Positions 17,154-29,115 of a stretch of 64,000 bases of DNA are shown here, in pieces. The notes under the pieces are model-generated. The model saw only the letters and a list, made by a program, of their open reading frames with translations. It did no database searches and was not told where the DNA came from. The translations under genes were made by a program, and so were the position numbers. The stretch is from JAGXLC01 sp041686375. Lineage in GTDB: Bacteria > Bacteroidota > Bacteroidia > Bacteroidales > UBA12077. The stretch is taken from the NCBI GenBank assembly GCA_041686375.1, contig JAWLEB010000001.1:128745-192744 (forward strand), in the 5' to 3' direction. Position 1 is the stretch's first letter. Each line of letters begins with the position of its first letter.

Positions 17154-20100
17154 TTATCGTTTCAGAAATACTGATCCTTCAATTGTTTTTCCTGTATCTT
17201 TAATTTTTAGATAATAATAATAGGTGCCAGAAGGCAATTTTTTGTTTCCTAAGGTTGACACATTAGCTCTGCCGTCCCAATTATTTTTATAATCATTGTT
17301 TGAATAAACAAGCGAGCCCCATCTGTTATAAACTTTAATGGAAATGTTATTATAATCTTCTAATCCCAGAATTTTGAACCTGTCGTTAATTCCATCATTG
17401 TCAGGTGAGAATGCATTAGGTATGAATTGTTCAATTTCATCATTATCTTCGTTGATGAGTATGAAATTATTGAGCTCTACGTTGTTATAACTTGTATCTT
17501 CGCTTGATACACTAAATTCAATTTCGTATTCAATATCACCGTCTTGCTCATCATCATCAACGCCGATTACATTAATTTCTTGTTCCAGATTTGAATCTAA
17601 TGGTTTGAATACTACCTCCTCATTCTCTACGATACCTTCTGTCTCATCTGTTGAAGACATAACAATGTTCACCTCGGCTGTAGGCTCTGTTTCTAATGTA
17701 ATATTTAATTTGACTGTATCTCCGTCTTCGCTTGTTCTATTGGTTTCGCTCGCAAGCGTTACATCCATACCCGGGTTATCATTATCGTAATTTATGAGAT
17801 TGATGTTGTCAACTGTTAAATTATTGTAGATTACATCTGAGCTTATAGCATTACCAGTTAAGATTTTGTATTCTATGTCTCCATCTACAATATTGTCCTC
17901 AATACCTGTTACGGTCACTGTTTGTTCCCTGTCCCAGTTGTCAGGTGTAAAAGTTACAGTATCTGTTGATATCACACCTTCAGTAGTGTCCGTTGAATGC
18001 ATACCAATATATACTTCTGATTCTGGTGGACTCTGAAGCGCCATGTTGAAGTATGCTTTCGTTTTGTTTTCAGATGTATTTCCGCTGATTTCGGAAATAA
18101 AAACATCGGGTAACGGTCCGGTTTCGTCCAGTACTCCCACAACAACCTGGGCTGTATCATAGTCCCCATCTACATCCGTTAGCTCATAGACAAGAGTATC
18201 ATTGCCCACAAACCAACTATTAGGAGTATAGGTAACAGAGTAGTCCTCTTCCTCATTTACTTCGACCCTTCCATATGATGGGTCTTGAGCAATCGTTACA
18301 CAGCCAAATCCATCGTCTAATCCATAGTCATTTTCAAGTACATTAACTGTAATGCCTGTATTCATTCTTGTATAGACTTTATCATCCAACGCAACAGGCA
18401 CTGTGTTGTATTCTCTAACGTGTATGGTTACTGTGGCCCAATCACACTCGTCGTCATAATCACAAACCTTATATTTAAAGTTGTCGTAACCTAAATAATC
18501 TTTCTCAGGTGTATAGGTGATAGTATTATCATCTTCTATTCTAATACTACCATGGTCAGGTTCGGATCTTTGTGTGAGTGTTATTGGTGTATCCTTAAGG
18601 CCTTTATCATTTCTTAGTACATCAATGGTTACCTCTTCGTTTATGCTTGTACCTGTTGAGTCATCCTGTGCATTGGGAACATGGTTTGACGTTTCTTCGA
18701 TTGTGACAAATACAGTTGCTACGTCCACGTCTCCATCAGCATCTTTAACCAAATATTCAAATTCGTCGTTGCCCGTATACCATTTGTATGGATTGTAGAT
18801 AATAGTATGGTATTGTGTTATCTCTAATTTTCCATGTGCAGCTTGTGAAAAGATTTCAATACCATCCAGCCCATCTTGTAACAAGCTGTCATTATTCAAT
18901 ACATGAATTTCCACTTCATGATTCATAAATGTATGGGCGCTGTCATCTACTGCTACAGGAATGAGATTCTCTTCTTTCACATTAATAATAACTTTAGCTG
19001 TGTCAGAATCATCGTCATTATCGAACACTGTATATTGAAGTGTATCCTTGCCCACAAAGTTGCTGTTTGGTTCATAATATACATTGTTTGTGCCTTCCGG
19101 GACTTTGGCTTCTCCATTTTCCGCCTCATCGGTTATCCACACATATAGGGGCTCATCCTTTAAGGAAGAGTCGTTTGCAAGTACATCCACTTCAACCGGA
19201 ACATCCATTTCCGTTGCTCGATAATCGTCAACAGCTACAGGGATATTATTAGCCATTGTATCAATATTGAGGGTTACTTTTGCCGTATCCCAATCACCAT
19301 CGATATCGTCAACTTTATAGATAAATTGGTCTGTTCCTGTATAACCTTCTTCCGGGTAATAATCTACTGTATTGTCTGTTTGCACTAGTGCATTACCATT
19401 AGAAGGACGATCAAACAAAGTCACCCTTCCCACTCCATCATCCAGTCCGTAGTCATTATTCAACACATGAATTTTTACTTTCTGGTTCATAAATGTATTT
19501 GCTGAATCCGGCACCGCAACCGGTTCTATGTTATCTTTCCTTACTTCAACAATTACTTTAGCTTCGTCGCATTGGTCGTCATAGTCACATATCTGGTATT
19601 CGAAATCATCACGTCCTAGATAGTCAGTATCAGGCGTATAAGTTATTGTGCTGTCTTCGTCATTAATATCTATACTGCCATGCGATGGATCCGAATATTC
19701 TGAGATTTGAATTCTATCTTTCAGGTTACTGTCATTTCTTAAGATATTTATATCAACAGGCGTATTTTGTGAAGTTCCTGTGGAATCATCCCGTGCATTG
19801 GGATATCCGTCATCTACAGGATTAATGTGCAGATAAACATTTGCTATATCCGAATCTCCGTTGATATCACGGATTTTGTATGTTAAGCTGTCTGTTCCAA
19901 AATAATCCGGATCAGGTTGATAGAATATTGCCGAATCTCCTTCAATCTCAGTTACTTCTCCATTTAGTGGGGCTCTTTCTAATGTTAGTGCTACCGGTTT
20001 ATCCTGTAAAGCTGTATCATTTTCCAATACATGAATGAAGACTGGAGAAGCATCTTCATCAAGTGATCTATAATCGTCAAATGCATGCGGCTTGTGATTA

Positions 20101-23100
20101 TATCCGTCATAAACAATTACTGATACTTTTGCTGTATCCCAGTCACCATCTATATCATCAACCTTATAATAGAAAGTGTCTATACCAGCTGTAAACTCAT
20201 CATCAGGCGTATAGGTGATAAATGAGTCTTCGCTAACATCGATTGTCCCATGGGCCGGGTTAATAAAGCCCGTTACCTTCATGCTGGACATGCTTGTGTC
20301 TCCAGCTATGTCATTATCCAAGACATTGATTTCCACAGGTGTTTCTTTTGGAGTGGTGGATGTATCAGGGTTAGCAACAGGTACCAAATTATTTTCTCTT
20401 ACAGTTATCTTTACATTGGCTTCGTCTGTATCACCGTGATAATCAGATATTTGATACTCAAAGGTGTCTTCTCCCAGATAATCTGTTGCCGGATCATATG
20501 TAATGGTGCCATTTTCATTATCAATATTTGTAATATTTCCGTGTTCCGGATCGCTAAACTTATCTATCTCTATTCCGCCGTCCTCAAGTCCTGTGTCATT
20601 CATCAACACTTTAACAGTTATCGGTGTATTCATACTTGTTCCACTGGAGTCGTCATTGGCAACAGGCTGGTGATCGTTAACAGCTTCAATGTCTATTATC
20701 ACTTTGGCTTCATCACAATCATTATTCAGATCACAAACTTTGTATATTAAACTATCTTGTCCGTAATAATTCAGATTAGGATTGTAAGAGATGTTTCCAA
20801 CCTCTTCTTCCAGTTCTCCGGAAATTTCTATATTTGTTATTTTTCCATTTTGTGGTTGCTCAGAAATTGTTAACTTATAAATACCATCATCCAGATTCCC
20901 GTCATTATCAAGTACATCGAAAGTTGTTTCCGTATCCTCTAATGTTGTTACCGAGTCATTGTTTGCCAATGGAAGAATATTTTCTTCATCTTTCACTTCA
21001 ATAAACACGCTTGCTGTATCGTAATCTCCCTGACTATCTTTAACTAAATATGTAAAGCGGTCGTTACCTGTATAGTCGTCATCTGGCATATATTGAACAT
21101 AATTTGAATCAATGGACCTTATCTCTCCGTTATCTGGATCTGTCCATTCAGATACTTCAATGCCTCCATCTTCCAAATTTTCATCATTGGCCAGTACGTC
21201 AATGAATACCTGAGTATTAGTATATGTGTAGGCATTATCATCATTGGCAACAGGTATATTGTTTTCTTCGTTAACATGAATTGTCACTGTGGCTGTGCTA
21301 ACATCATTATCCCGATCATAAACCTCGTAGTCAAAATCATCTGTACCTGTGTAATCGGTATCAGGTTCATAAATAATGGTATTGTTTTCTGTTATTTCTA
21401 CAATACCTCCATTTTCCGGTTCATTGGCATTGTCCGGGAATACGCGAATGTCTCCGTCTTCAAGCCCAGTATCGTTGAAAAGGACATCTACTTCAACAGG
21501 AGTATTCATTTCAGTACCACGTTCATCATCATTGGCAACAGGTTGATGATCATCAACAGGTTTAACAGTTATGTAAACTTTTGCCGTGGATGTTTCATCG
21601 TTAATATCTCTGACCTCATAAATCAGGCTGTCTTCTCCATAATAATCAAGGTCAGGGCTATAAATTATTGTGCTATCCCCTGTAACTTCTGCGTTTCCAT
21701 TTTCCGGAGCATCAATGATCTCGATGCTCAAACCACCATCACCAAGTCCATTATCATTCTTAAGTACATTAAAGGTCGTATCCTCGTCTTCGTTGGTCTC
21801 TATGTTATCATCGACAGCCTCCGGTATGTCATTTACCGACTCGACATTGACATAGACTGTAGCGATATCCTCTTCTCCATCCACGTCAGTCACCCGGTAA
21901 TCAAACTGGTCGTTGCCATAGAAGTCTTTTTCAGGCTCATAGTGTATTGTGCTGTCCCCATTTACAGTGGCTATTCCATTTCCTGGCATTTCTTCAATTT
22001 GCAGGTTCTCGATACCGTCGCCCAGTCCGTTGTCATTTTCCAGGACATTTACAGTAGTATCGGTATCTTCCTGAATTGTAATGTTATCATCGACAGCCTC
22101 CGGTATGTCATTTACCGACTCGACATTGACATAGACTGTAGCGATATCCTCTTCTCCATCCACGTCAGTCACCCGGTAATCAAACTGGTCGTTGCCATAG
22201 AAGTCTTTTTCAGGCTCATAGTGTATTGTGCTGTCCCCATTTACAGTGGCTATTCCATTTCCTGGTATTTCTTCAATTTGCAGGTTCTCGATACCGTCGC
22301 CCAGTCCGTTGTCATTTTTCAGGACATTTACAGTAGTATCGGTATCTTCCTGAATTGTAATAGTATCATCGACAGCCTCCGGTATGTCATTTACCGACTC
22401 GATATTAACATAGACTGTAGCGATATCCTCTTCTCCATCCACGTCGGTCACCCGGTAGTCAAACTGGTCGTTGCCATAGAAGTCTTTTTCAGGCTCATAG
22501 TGTATTGTGCTGTCCCCATTTACAGTGGCTATTCCATTTCCTGGTATTTCTTCAATTNNNNNNNNNNNNNNNNNNNNNNNNNNNNNNNNNNNNNNNNNNN
22601 NNNNNNNNNNNNNNNNNNNNNNNNNNNNNNNNNNNNNNNNNNNNNNNNNNNNNNNNNTGCAGGTTCTCGATACCGTCGCCCAGTCCGTTGTCATTTTTCA
22701 GGACATTTACAGTAGTATCGGTATCTTCCTGAATTGTAATGTTATCATCGACAGCCTCCGGTATGTCATTTACTGGATTAATTGTGATATCTACAATTGC
22801 ATCATCGCTATCACCATCGCTATCAAACACTTCATATTCAAAGCTATCAGAGCCATTATAGTCCGGGTCAGGCGAATAATCTATAGTGTTATCGTTATTT
22901 ATGTTAACTGTTCCATGATCTGGATCTTCTATTATTTCAAAATAATCGATACCATCATATAAATCTTCATCATTTTCCAGCACATCAATTGTAGTGTCAT
23001 TATCCTCATCAATTATAATTGTATCATTATTTGCGATAGGAATATAATTTGTATCACCAACAGAAATAATAAGTTCTGCCCGATCATACTCTCCAGGAGT

Positions 23101-26100
23101 TTCACCGTTTTGATCCAAACTATCTTGAACCTCATATACTAAAGTATCATTTCCCTCGGAACCAGCATCAGGCAAATAGGTTATGGTGCTATCCGCAGGG
23201 TTAGAGGTAGCATCCCCATTCTGTGGTGGAGAATATATTTTTAAATCATAAATGCCATCGCCTAATCCGTCATCGTTTCTTAAAACATTTACGGTTATAT
23301 CTTCTTCTGCGTTAGTTGATGCGTTATCCTCTCTTGCAATTGGCACGTCATTAACCCATTCAACAGTGATATTTACTGTAGCCTGATCGCTGTCCCCGCC
23401 GTGGTCGTCAACTACTTCGTAAATGAAACTGTCCGAACCATTATAGTCAGGGTCTGGTTCATAATATATGGTATTATCATCGTTAACCTCAGCATAACCA
23501 TTTTCTGGGTAGCTGACAACAGTTAAGCTTCGAACTCCATCCGGTACATCGTCATTATCTAATACCTGAATATCAATGTTGGTATCTTCATCTAATGTGG
23601 CATCATCATCATTGGCAATGACATTATCATCTACCGGCTCAACGGTAATGCTTACCGTTGCATCATCTGTATCTCCAAAATTATCAACCACTTCATAAAC
23701 GAAACTGTCCCCTCCATTGTAATCTGGATCAGGCTCATAATTGATTTTATTGTTGGAAAGAACTGTAACAGAACCGTGTTCAGATGGAGCTTGAATATTT
23801 ATATTTTGAACACCATCCGGCACCTCGTCGTTATTGAGAACAGGAATATCAATATCCGTATCTTCATCAAGTGTGGCTTCATCATTAATAGCAATAATAT
23901 CATCTGGTATCGAGTCAACAGAGATATGAACTGTAGCATAATCTGTATCTGCACCGTGGTCATCAACCACTTCATAAACGAAACTGTCCTCTCCATAGTA
24001 GTCTTGATCGGGTTCATAGTTTATTTCGTTATTGGATAAGATAGTAACTGAGCCCTCTTCAGGTTGTGTCTCTATGTTAAGCTCCTGTATGCCGTCCGCC
24101 ACAGTATCATTGTCTAATACCGGAATATCAATATTTGTATCTTCATCCAATGAGACAGTATCGTCAACTGCAATTACAGGATCATTTACCGGAGTAACAG
24201 AAATATCCACTCTTGCATAATCGCTTTGCCCATCTACATCTATGACTTCATATTCAAACCAGTCATCACCGTTAAAATTGGGATCAGGCTCATATGTAAC
24301 GGGAAATTCATCACTGTATGTGTCTACATTTGCTGTTCCATTCGTAGGGGAACTTTTTATAACTACATCCTGTACTCCATCTCCCAGTCCCTCATCGTTC
24401 TCTAGCACGTATATTTCTACAGGAGTGTCTTCATCAGTTGTTGCAATGTCGTCCTCAGCCACAGGCTGGTCATCAACATTTTCCACTGTAATATATACGA
24501 CAGCTTCATCATTGTCTCCTTCTGCATCTTCAACCTGGTAGGAGAACTGGTCTTCACCATAGAAATCCGTCTCCGGTTCATAATAAACGTTATTATCATC
24601 TGTAAGGTTTGTATATCCATTGTTTGGATCTGACATAACATTGACTACCAATCCTGAGTCTAGTCCATAATCATTCTCTAATACGTTGAGGGTTGTGTCT
24701 GTATCCTCATCCATTGTAATATAGTCGTCAACAGCGGTAGGTTGATCGTCCACGTATTCAATATTGAAGAAGACATAAGCTGAATCACAATCATTATCCA
24801 CATCGCAAACCGTATAAATGAGGGAGTCCTGGCCAAAATAATCTTGCTCAGGTTCGTAAGTAATTATACTATCCTGGCTGTCAGAACTTGCATCACCATG
24901 GTAAGGTGGGTTAGATACCTGAAGGTTTAAATTACCATCTTCCAGTCCGCTATCATTTTCCAGTACGTTCAGTGTAATATTATTATTTTCGTCAAAGGTC
25001 ACTGTGTCGTTAACCGCTTGAGGAACGCTATTGACATAAACTATTGCTTTGTTATCCAGGTCAACCCAGCAGTTCCCGTTATCAGCGGTAAACTCTATGG
25101 TATTTTCTCCAATATCCAGGTGCTCAGGAGGAATAATTAGTTCTATGGCACTCCCTGTACCTGTTCCGCTTGCCAACTCCTCATCATCTTTATAAGCCCG
25201 ATAAATGATATCATCTTCTGAATCGAAAATTGTAACCGTACCATTTTCTCCAATCTCTACTGTGTCTCCACTTAATTCAAGGTTTTGTTCAGGGGGATTT
25301 TTCACTGATACACTGAAAGGGTCGGAGATATTTTCACATCCTTCTTTATTGACATATAAAGTATAGTCATCACCTGTGTTATCTAAATCTACATTTTCTA
25401 TACTCAGAACTTTGGAGGTACCGATTTCGTATCCGTCCCTTTCCCATAGATATTCATTTGCAGTCTCTTCATCAGCGCTCAGCTTCAGATCTTCACCCAC
25501 ACATAAGTCTGTGTCACCTGTAAAGGAGACAATTGGGTATATTGATACTGTAAAGTCCCTGGAAGAAACGCAGTTACCTTTTTCAACCGTCAAGGTATAG
25601 GTTCCTGTTTCATTTTCATAAAGTTCGGGGTCTGTATAAGTTCTTTCCGTTCCAACAACTGTGCCTTCTCGTTCCCATGTGTATGCATCTGCGCCTACTT
25701 CCTCTGCAGTCAGCTCCAATTGAGAACCGATACAAACTGAAGTATCTCCCGTGAAGTCTAAAGACGGGGATAATTTAACAGCAAATTCTTTTATGATAGA
25801 GGTTACCCCATCATAAGCCTGAAGATAAATGATAATGTACCCCGACTTGATACCAAACGGTTCTATTGTTAAGGTGCGGGTTTCGCCTTCTCCCTCTACT
25901 TCACAACCTGCATTTGGAATAACCTCTAGGTTATTGGAATAGGCAATTACATCGATATCTTCCGGGTCATGTATGTCGTCATCATCATTAACAGTGAACT
26001 CTATTTCTAAAGTTTCATCTGTGCAAATTGTTGTATCGTTTATTTCTGAAATGTTTGGGGGGGTATTTATGAAGATGTTCACGGTATCGTCTTCTAAGGC

Positions 26101-28005
26101 ATATTTATTTCCGTTTGTTGCATTCCACAGGAAAGTGGTTAATCCTGTCCAGTCAGTGTCCGGAATGAACGAAAGATTATCCAGGTCAGCTATATTTATA
26201 GTTTGTCCGATGAAGACATTGCTTCCGTTGAGTTGAAGAGTACCATTCTCTGGCAGGCTTTCTATCCTTATATTTTCCATGTCATTGTCTGCTGGATCAG
26301 AAAATTTATTGGTAAAATCGGAGCTGTTAAAATATAGAAAGTCATTTTTGGTTGTGTCGACATGTATATCACCCAAAATTGGTTTGCTTCCGTCTATGCA
26401 TAATGTGTCGCTTGTGATTACTTCGCTATTTATGTTTGACCTGCCAAGATCAATAGCATTGTACCAAGAGTTTAAAGTGTTTATATTTCCATTATGATTT
26501 TCATCTTCTCTGTCAAGATTAAATGCCCAGACTCTTGGTATCTCTGTATTTCCATGAATTAGCTGTGTGGTATCAGTTTCATCCATGGACCCTGTTCCCC
26601 CATCATCGCCCCAGTCAGATATCTGACTGTCATCCCAGTATAAAGTTGGGCACAATTTATTAAAGGGGCGTTTTGTTTTTGTTGATACGCCACTTAACGT
26701 TTCCACATCATACAATGGGAAATGCGTAGCGCCTCTCCCGTAGAATGTTGCCGAAATGGAAACCGGACCGTTGGAAACTATTGTTCCGTTGTCATTTCTG
26801 AAATTCCATAAGATATAATTGTACCCTTTTTTTAGTTCTTCGTGCAGCACTCTGTCGTTTCCTTCTGTCGAATACCCGTTCCCATCTATATCCAATAAAA
26901 TAGTTGCAAATCCATCCACATTGGTTTTTATTTTAAATAGTGTGAGGCTGGAGGAATCACAGCCCGGCATGTTTTTTTCAAGTATGAGTGTGTCCAGTTC
27001 TATAATTTCTTCCTGAGGCTCTCTCATATAGTCGTAATCATAAATTAATTTATCTTCATGCCATACTTTTACTTTTGGCGGTGGCAGAGCAGTCGTTTCC
27101 CAGACATTCCTGTCTGGATCATTTAAGTAAATTTTATATTCTGCTATATCATCGGAACCTATCTGGAATCCATTTTGACTTTGAGCTTTTTCAATAACAT
27201 TTAATGAAGATGAATTGTCAACTCCAAAAGGATTAGAAGCAAAATTAAAGGAAAAAGGCTTCATTCTGTATTGTATTCTATTGACAAACTCATCTGAAGT
27301 AAAAACATAAAAATAAACTTTTGCCGGGTATTCAGTGAAACTAGTATTTGTTAGTGACCAATTCTTTGACCATAGCCTTCCTGCTGAAACATTTGGTTCA
27401 CCTGAATTTGTAATAATATTATTATTGCGTGTTACTGTTACATCAAAATACTTTAATGCAAACCTTCTATAATTTCCCCACCACCCATCATAATCGTCTT
27501 CATTTGAATAAAACTCTATATAATAATTCCCTGTCTGGTTTGCAGTGAATGTTTCAGAATTATATCCATCTGTAATTTCAGTCTCATTTAAGATAACCCC
27601 GTTAGGTCCATTCACTGCTTCTGAGTAATTATTAATATAACCCGTTTCACCAGATGTAAACATTTCCCTTTCATTGCCATTAGAGGGATATACAATATTT
27701 CCGTCTGGATCTTTAATTCGAAACCAAACGTCCTCTGGATCCGTTTCACAATTTCCGCCATAATTATCATCTGTATACATCTGCATTCCAAAATGCATGG
27801 TTTCCCCTTCCTTGAGATAAATGTGCAACCTGTCCTTTTCTTCTGCCCCATAAGTTGCAAACTCTTTTAGGTTATTCTCTCCATCATTGCAATACATCTC
27901 AAGGTACAGCCGATCTACTTCATTGGGCATTAATTGCTTTGTTCCTTCCTGTGAATAAATTATTGATGAAATCAGCAACAGAAATATTAGTAATAGTTTT
28001 TTCAT
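17154..28005 (-). CDS. Giant SprB-like surface adhesin with 24 visible cadherin/Ig-like modules and a type B T9SS sorting domain
   Basis: The gene is split by a 100-N gap, but the two flanking frames join in phase once the Ns are removed, giving at least 3583 residues. In order: a signal peptide (MKKLLLIFLLL...SQ); about 970 residues of unidentified and PKD/Ig-like beta domains; 24 modules of about 95 residues with the pattern A-x-D-D...V-L-x-N-D...Y-x-P-D-x-D-Y...G-x-D (Big_9/cadherin-like, about residues 990-3260); two Calx-beta-like domains; and a C-terminal gliding-motility-type (type B) sorting domain, about the last 90 residues, from FIPNAFSPDNDGIND to VFLKR. The protein is very acidic, so calcium binding is plausible. 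It should be exported by Sec, then by the T9SS with help from the adjacent PorP/SprF protein, and act in adhesion or gliding. The true module number is unknown because of the gap. Confidence 0.88.
21802..22769 (-). repeat. Near-identical 279-bp tandem repeats in the adhesin
   Basis: The marker TCGACAG recurs at 21811, 22090, 22369 and 22748. The first three are exactly 279 bp (93 codons) apart, and the last differs by 279 plus the 100 Ns. The units differ at only a few positions by eye, unlike the diverged modules on either side, so this is a recent expansion or a region kept uniform by recombination. Confidence 0.9.
22558..22657. other. Assembly gap of 100 N inside the adhesin repeats
   Basis: A run of exactly 100 N is a placeholder of unknown true length. 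Its flanks meet in perfect repeat register (CTGCA on one side, AATTGAAGAA on the other rebuild Leu-Gln-Ile-Glu-Glu), so the missing sequence should be zero or a whole number of 279-bp units. Confidence 0.95.
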
Positions 28006-28417
28006 TATTTCTAGGGTTTTATTGAAAACAATTATCTATAGGGTGTTTTAAATAAGCAATATATGATAAGGCCTCTCTTATTTATAAACAATAAAAAGAC
28101 ATGTATTGGTAAAATAAAAATAATGAAAATTCTGTGCTATATTTCATTTATTAAAAACCTATAAATCAAAATACAAAGATAATAAAAAGAAGAACTTCCC
28201 AAAATTTTTTTTGATATCTTATTGAATATCTTGCAAATCCAGAAAATGTTGTATAATATTTGGCTAACAGTTTGTAGCAAATGACCAAAACAAATGATAT
28301 TATTTGTTTATTCTGTTAGGTTGAGTATTTTAAGGGATTTTGACTATTTTTTTGGGAAACTTTAGTATTTTACTTCAAAAGAAGAGATAATAACTTAATC
28401 CAGTTATGTAAGATTTT
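28006..28417. other. 412-bp AT-rich intergenic region before the adhesin operon
   Basis: No open frame of note is seen. It holds the candidate adhesin promoter at 28174-28204, which implies a 5' leader of about 170 bases, and otherwise only AT-rich sequence between the adhesin and the upstream Rrf2 gene. Confidence 0.5.
28174..28204 (-). promoter_or_regulatory. Candidate promoter of the adhesin-PorP-OmpA operon
   Basis: The minus strand reads TTTTG (28204-28200), an 18-base spacer, then TATCTTTG (28181-28174), a full match to the Bacteroidota consensus TTG/TAnnTTTG. The leader to the ATG is about 170 bases, long enough for regulation at the RNA level. Confidence 0.5.
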
Positions 28418-28816
28418 TTATAGATACTCATCTATTGTTTGTGATTTCAGATATTCTTTGAATTCTTTAGCCATTTTACCGGTTACATTGTTTAAAATGC
28501 ACTTATCAAAAGGACATACAGGTTTATCCATGGGGCAGGTATTAATCTCAATTTGACCTTCAATCGTTTCGTATAGTTCAAGAAAGTTAATTTCTTCAGG
28601 ATATTTTTTCAATTCAAAACCTCCATTCGGCCCCCTGTGAGAAGTCAGATAACCGGCTTTAACCAATCTTTGCATTACTTTTGCAACGTGATGTCTTGAG
28701 GTCTTCGTTCTTTCAGCTATTTTTAACACATTCATGCCTCCTTTTTCCTGTGCAATTAGAATGATACCATGTAGTGCAATCGATGCTGCTTCTGATAAGG
28801 AAACTATTTTTGACAT
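28418..28816 (-). CDS. Rrf2-family transcriptional regulator
   Basis: The 132-residue protein has the Rrf2 winged-helix DNA-binding domain: N-terminal helix SLSEAASIALHGI, then a helix-turn-helix around KIAERTKTSRHHVAKVMQRLVKAG (residues 33-56) and the wing SHRGPNGGFEL. Near residues 93-106 it has CPMDKPVCPFDKC, three cysteines in the position where NsrR and IscR bind an iron-sulfur cluster. It may sense iron-sulfur status, nitric oxide or redox. It stands alone, with a -7 box and inverted repeats in front of it that suggest self-regulation. The neighbouring adhesin operon runs in the same direction 412 bp downstream. Confidence 0.88.
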   Translation of the reverse strand: MSKIVSLSEAASIALHGIILIAQEKGGMNVLKIAERTKTSRHHVAKVMQRLVKAGYLTSHRGPNGGFELKKYPEEINFLELYETIEGQIEINTCPMDKPVCPFDKCILNNVTGKMAKEFKEYLKSQTIDEYL

Positions 28817-28829
28817 ATCTTTTGGGTTT

Positions 28830-28877
28830 GAGTAATTTCAGTATTTAATTACGCAAATATAAATAAAAAAATTACTC
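28830..28877. promoter_or_regulatory. Inverted repeat flanking the -7 box of the Rrf2 gene
   Basis: GAGTAATTT (28830-28838) and AAATTACTC (28869-28877) are perfect complements, and a third half-site AATTAC lies at 28847-28852. They bracket the -7 element at 28854-28861, so a bound dimer would block the promoter. An autoregulatory operator is the simplest reading. Confidence 0.4.
28854..28861 (-). promoter_or_regulatory. -7 promoter element of the Rrf2 gene
   Basis: TATATTTG on the minus strand matches TAnnTTTG fully, 37 bases before the Rrf2 ATG. No TTG is found at the usual upstream distance. Confidence 0.4.
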
Positions 28878-28933
28878 GTTATTTTTTTATAAAATGTTGG
28901 AAAATTATGATTTGATAGGATGTTCATGAGAAG

Positions 28934-29007
28934 TGGAGACTACGGGGCTCGAACCCGTGACCTCCACGCTGCCAGCGTGGCGCTCTAGCCAACTGAGCTA
29001 AGTCCCC
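28934..29007 (-). tRNA. tRNA-Ala (anticodon GGC)
   Basis: The minus strand folds as a full cloverleaf: acceptor GGGGACT/AGTCTCC, a D-arm with AGCTCAGTTGG, anticodon stem CCACG/CGTGG around loop CTGGCAG (anticodon GGC), and the T-loop GGTTCGAGCC. The acceptor stem has the G3-U70 wobble pair that identifies tRNA-Ala, and the discriminator is A. The CCA end is not encoded. Confidence 0.97.
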
Positions 29008-29072
29008 AAAGTTGACACAAAAGTAATATTTTTATTCTAATCCTAAAAAAATGAGTTCGCCTTTTTAATATT

Positions 29073-29093
29073 TATATTTGTATTTTATTTTTG
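29073..29093 (+). promoter_or_regulatory. Candidate -7 elements of panC
   Basis: TATATTTG (29073-29080) and TATTTTTG (29086-29093) both fit TAnnTTTG and lie 22-43 bases before the panC ATG. No clear -33 TTG is visible for either. Confidence 0.35.
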
Positions 29094-29115
29094 GCTCGTA
29101 TAACTACAAAAGTTT

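Noticed and set aside
22552..22694. Apparent frameshift splitting the adhesin into two genes
   Set aside because: The two frames differ only because the placeholder is 100 bases long; removing the Ns restores one frame and a perfect repeat unit.
21276..22715. Long plus-strand open frame (479 codons) opposite the adhesin repeats
   Set aside because: It is antisense to the repeated modules, crosses the Ns and repeats with the same 93-codon period; it is a by-product of codon bias in the repeats.
21802..22769. Possible CRISPR-like array
   Set aside because: The unit is 279 bp, wholly coding and near-identical along its full length, with no spacers and no cas genes.
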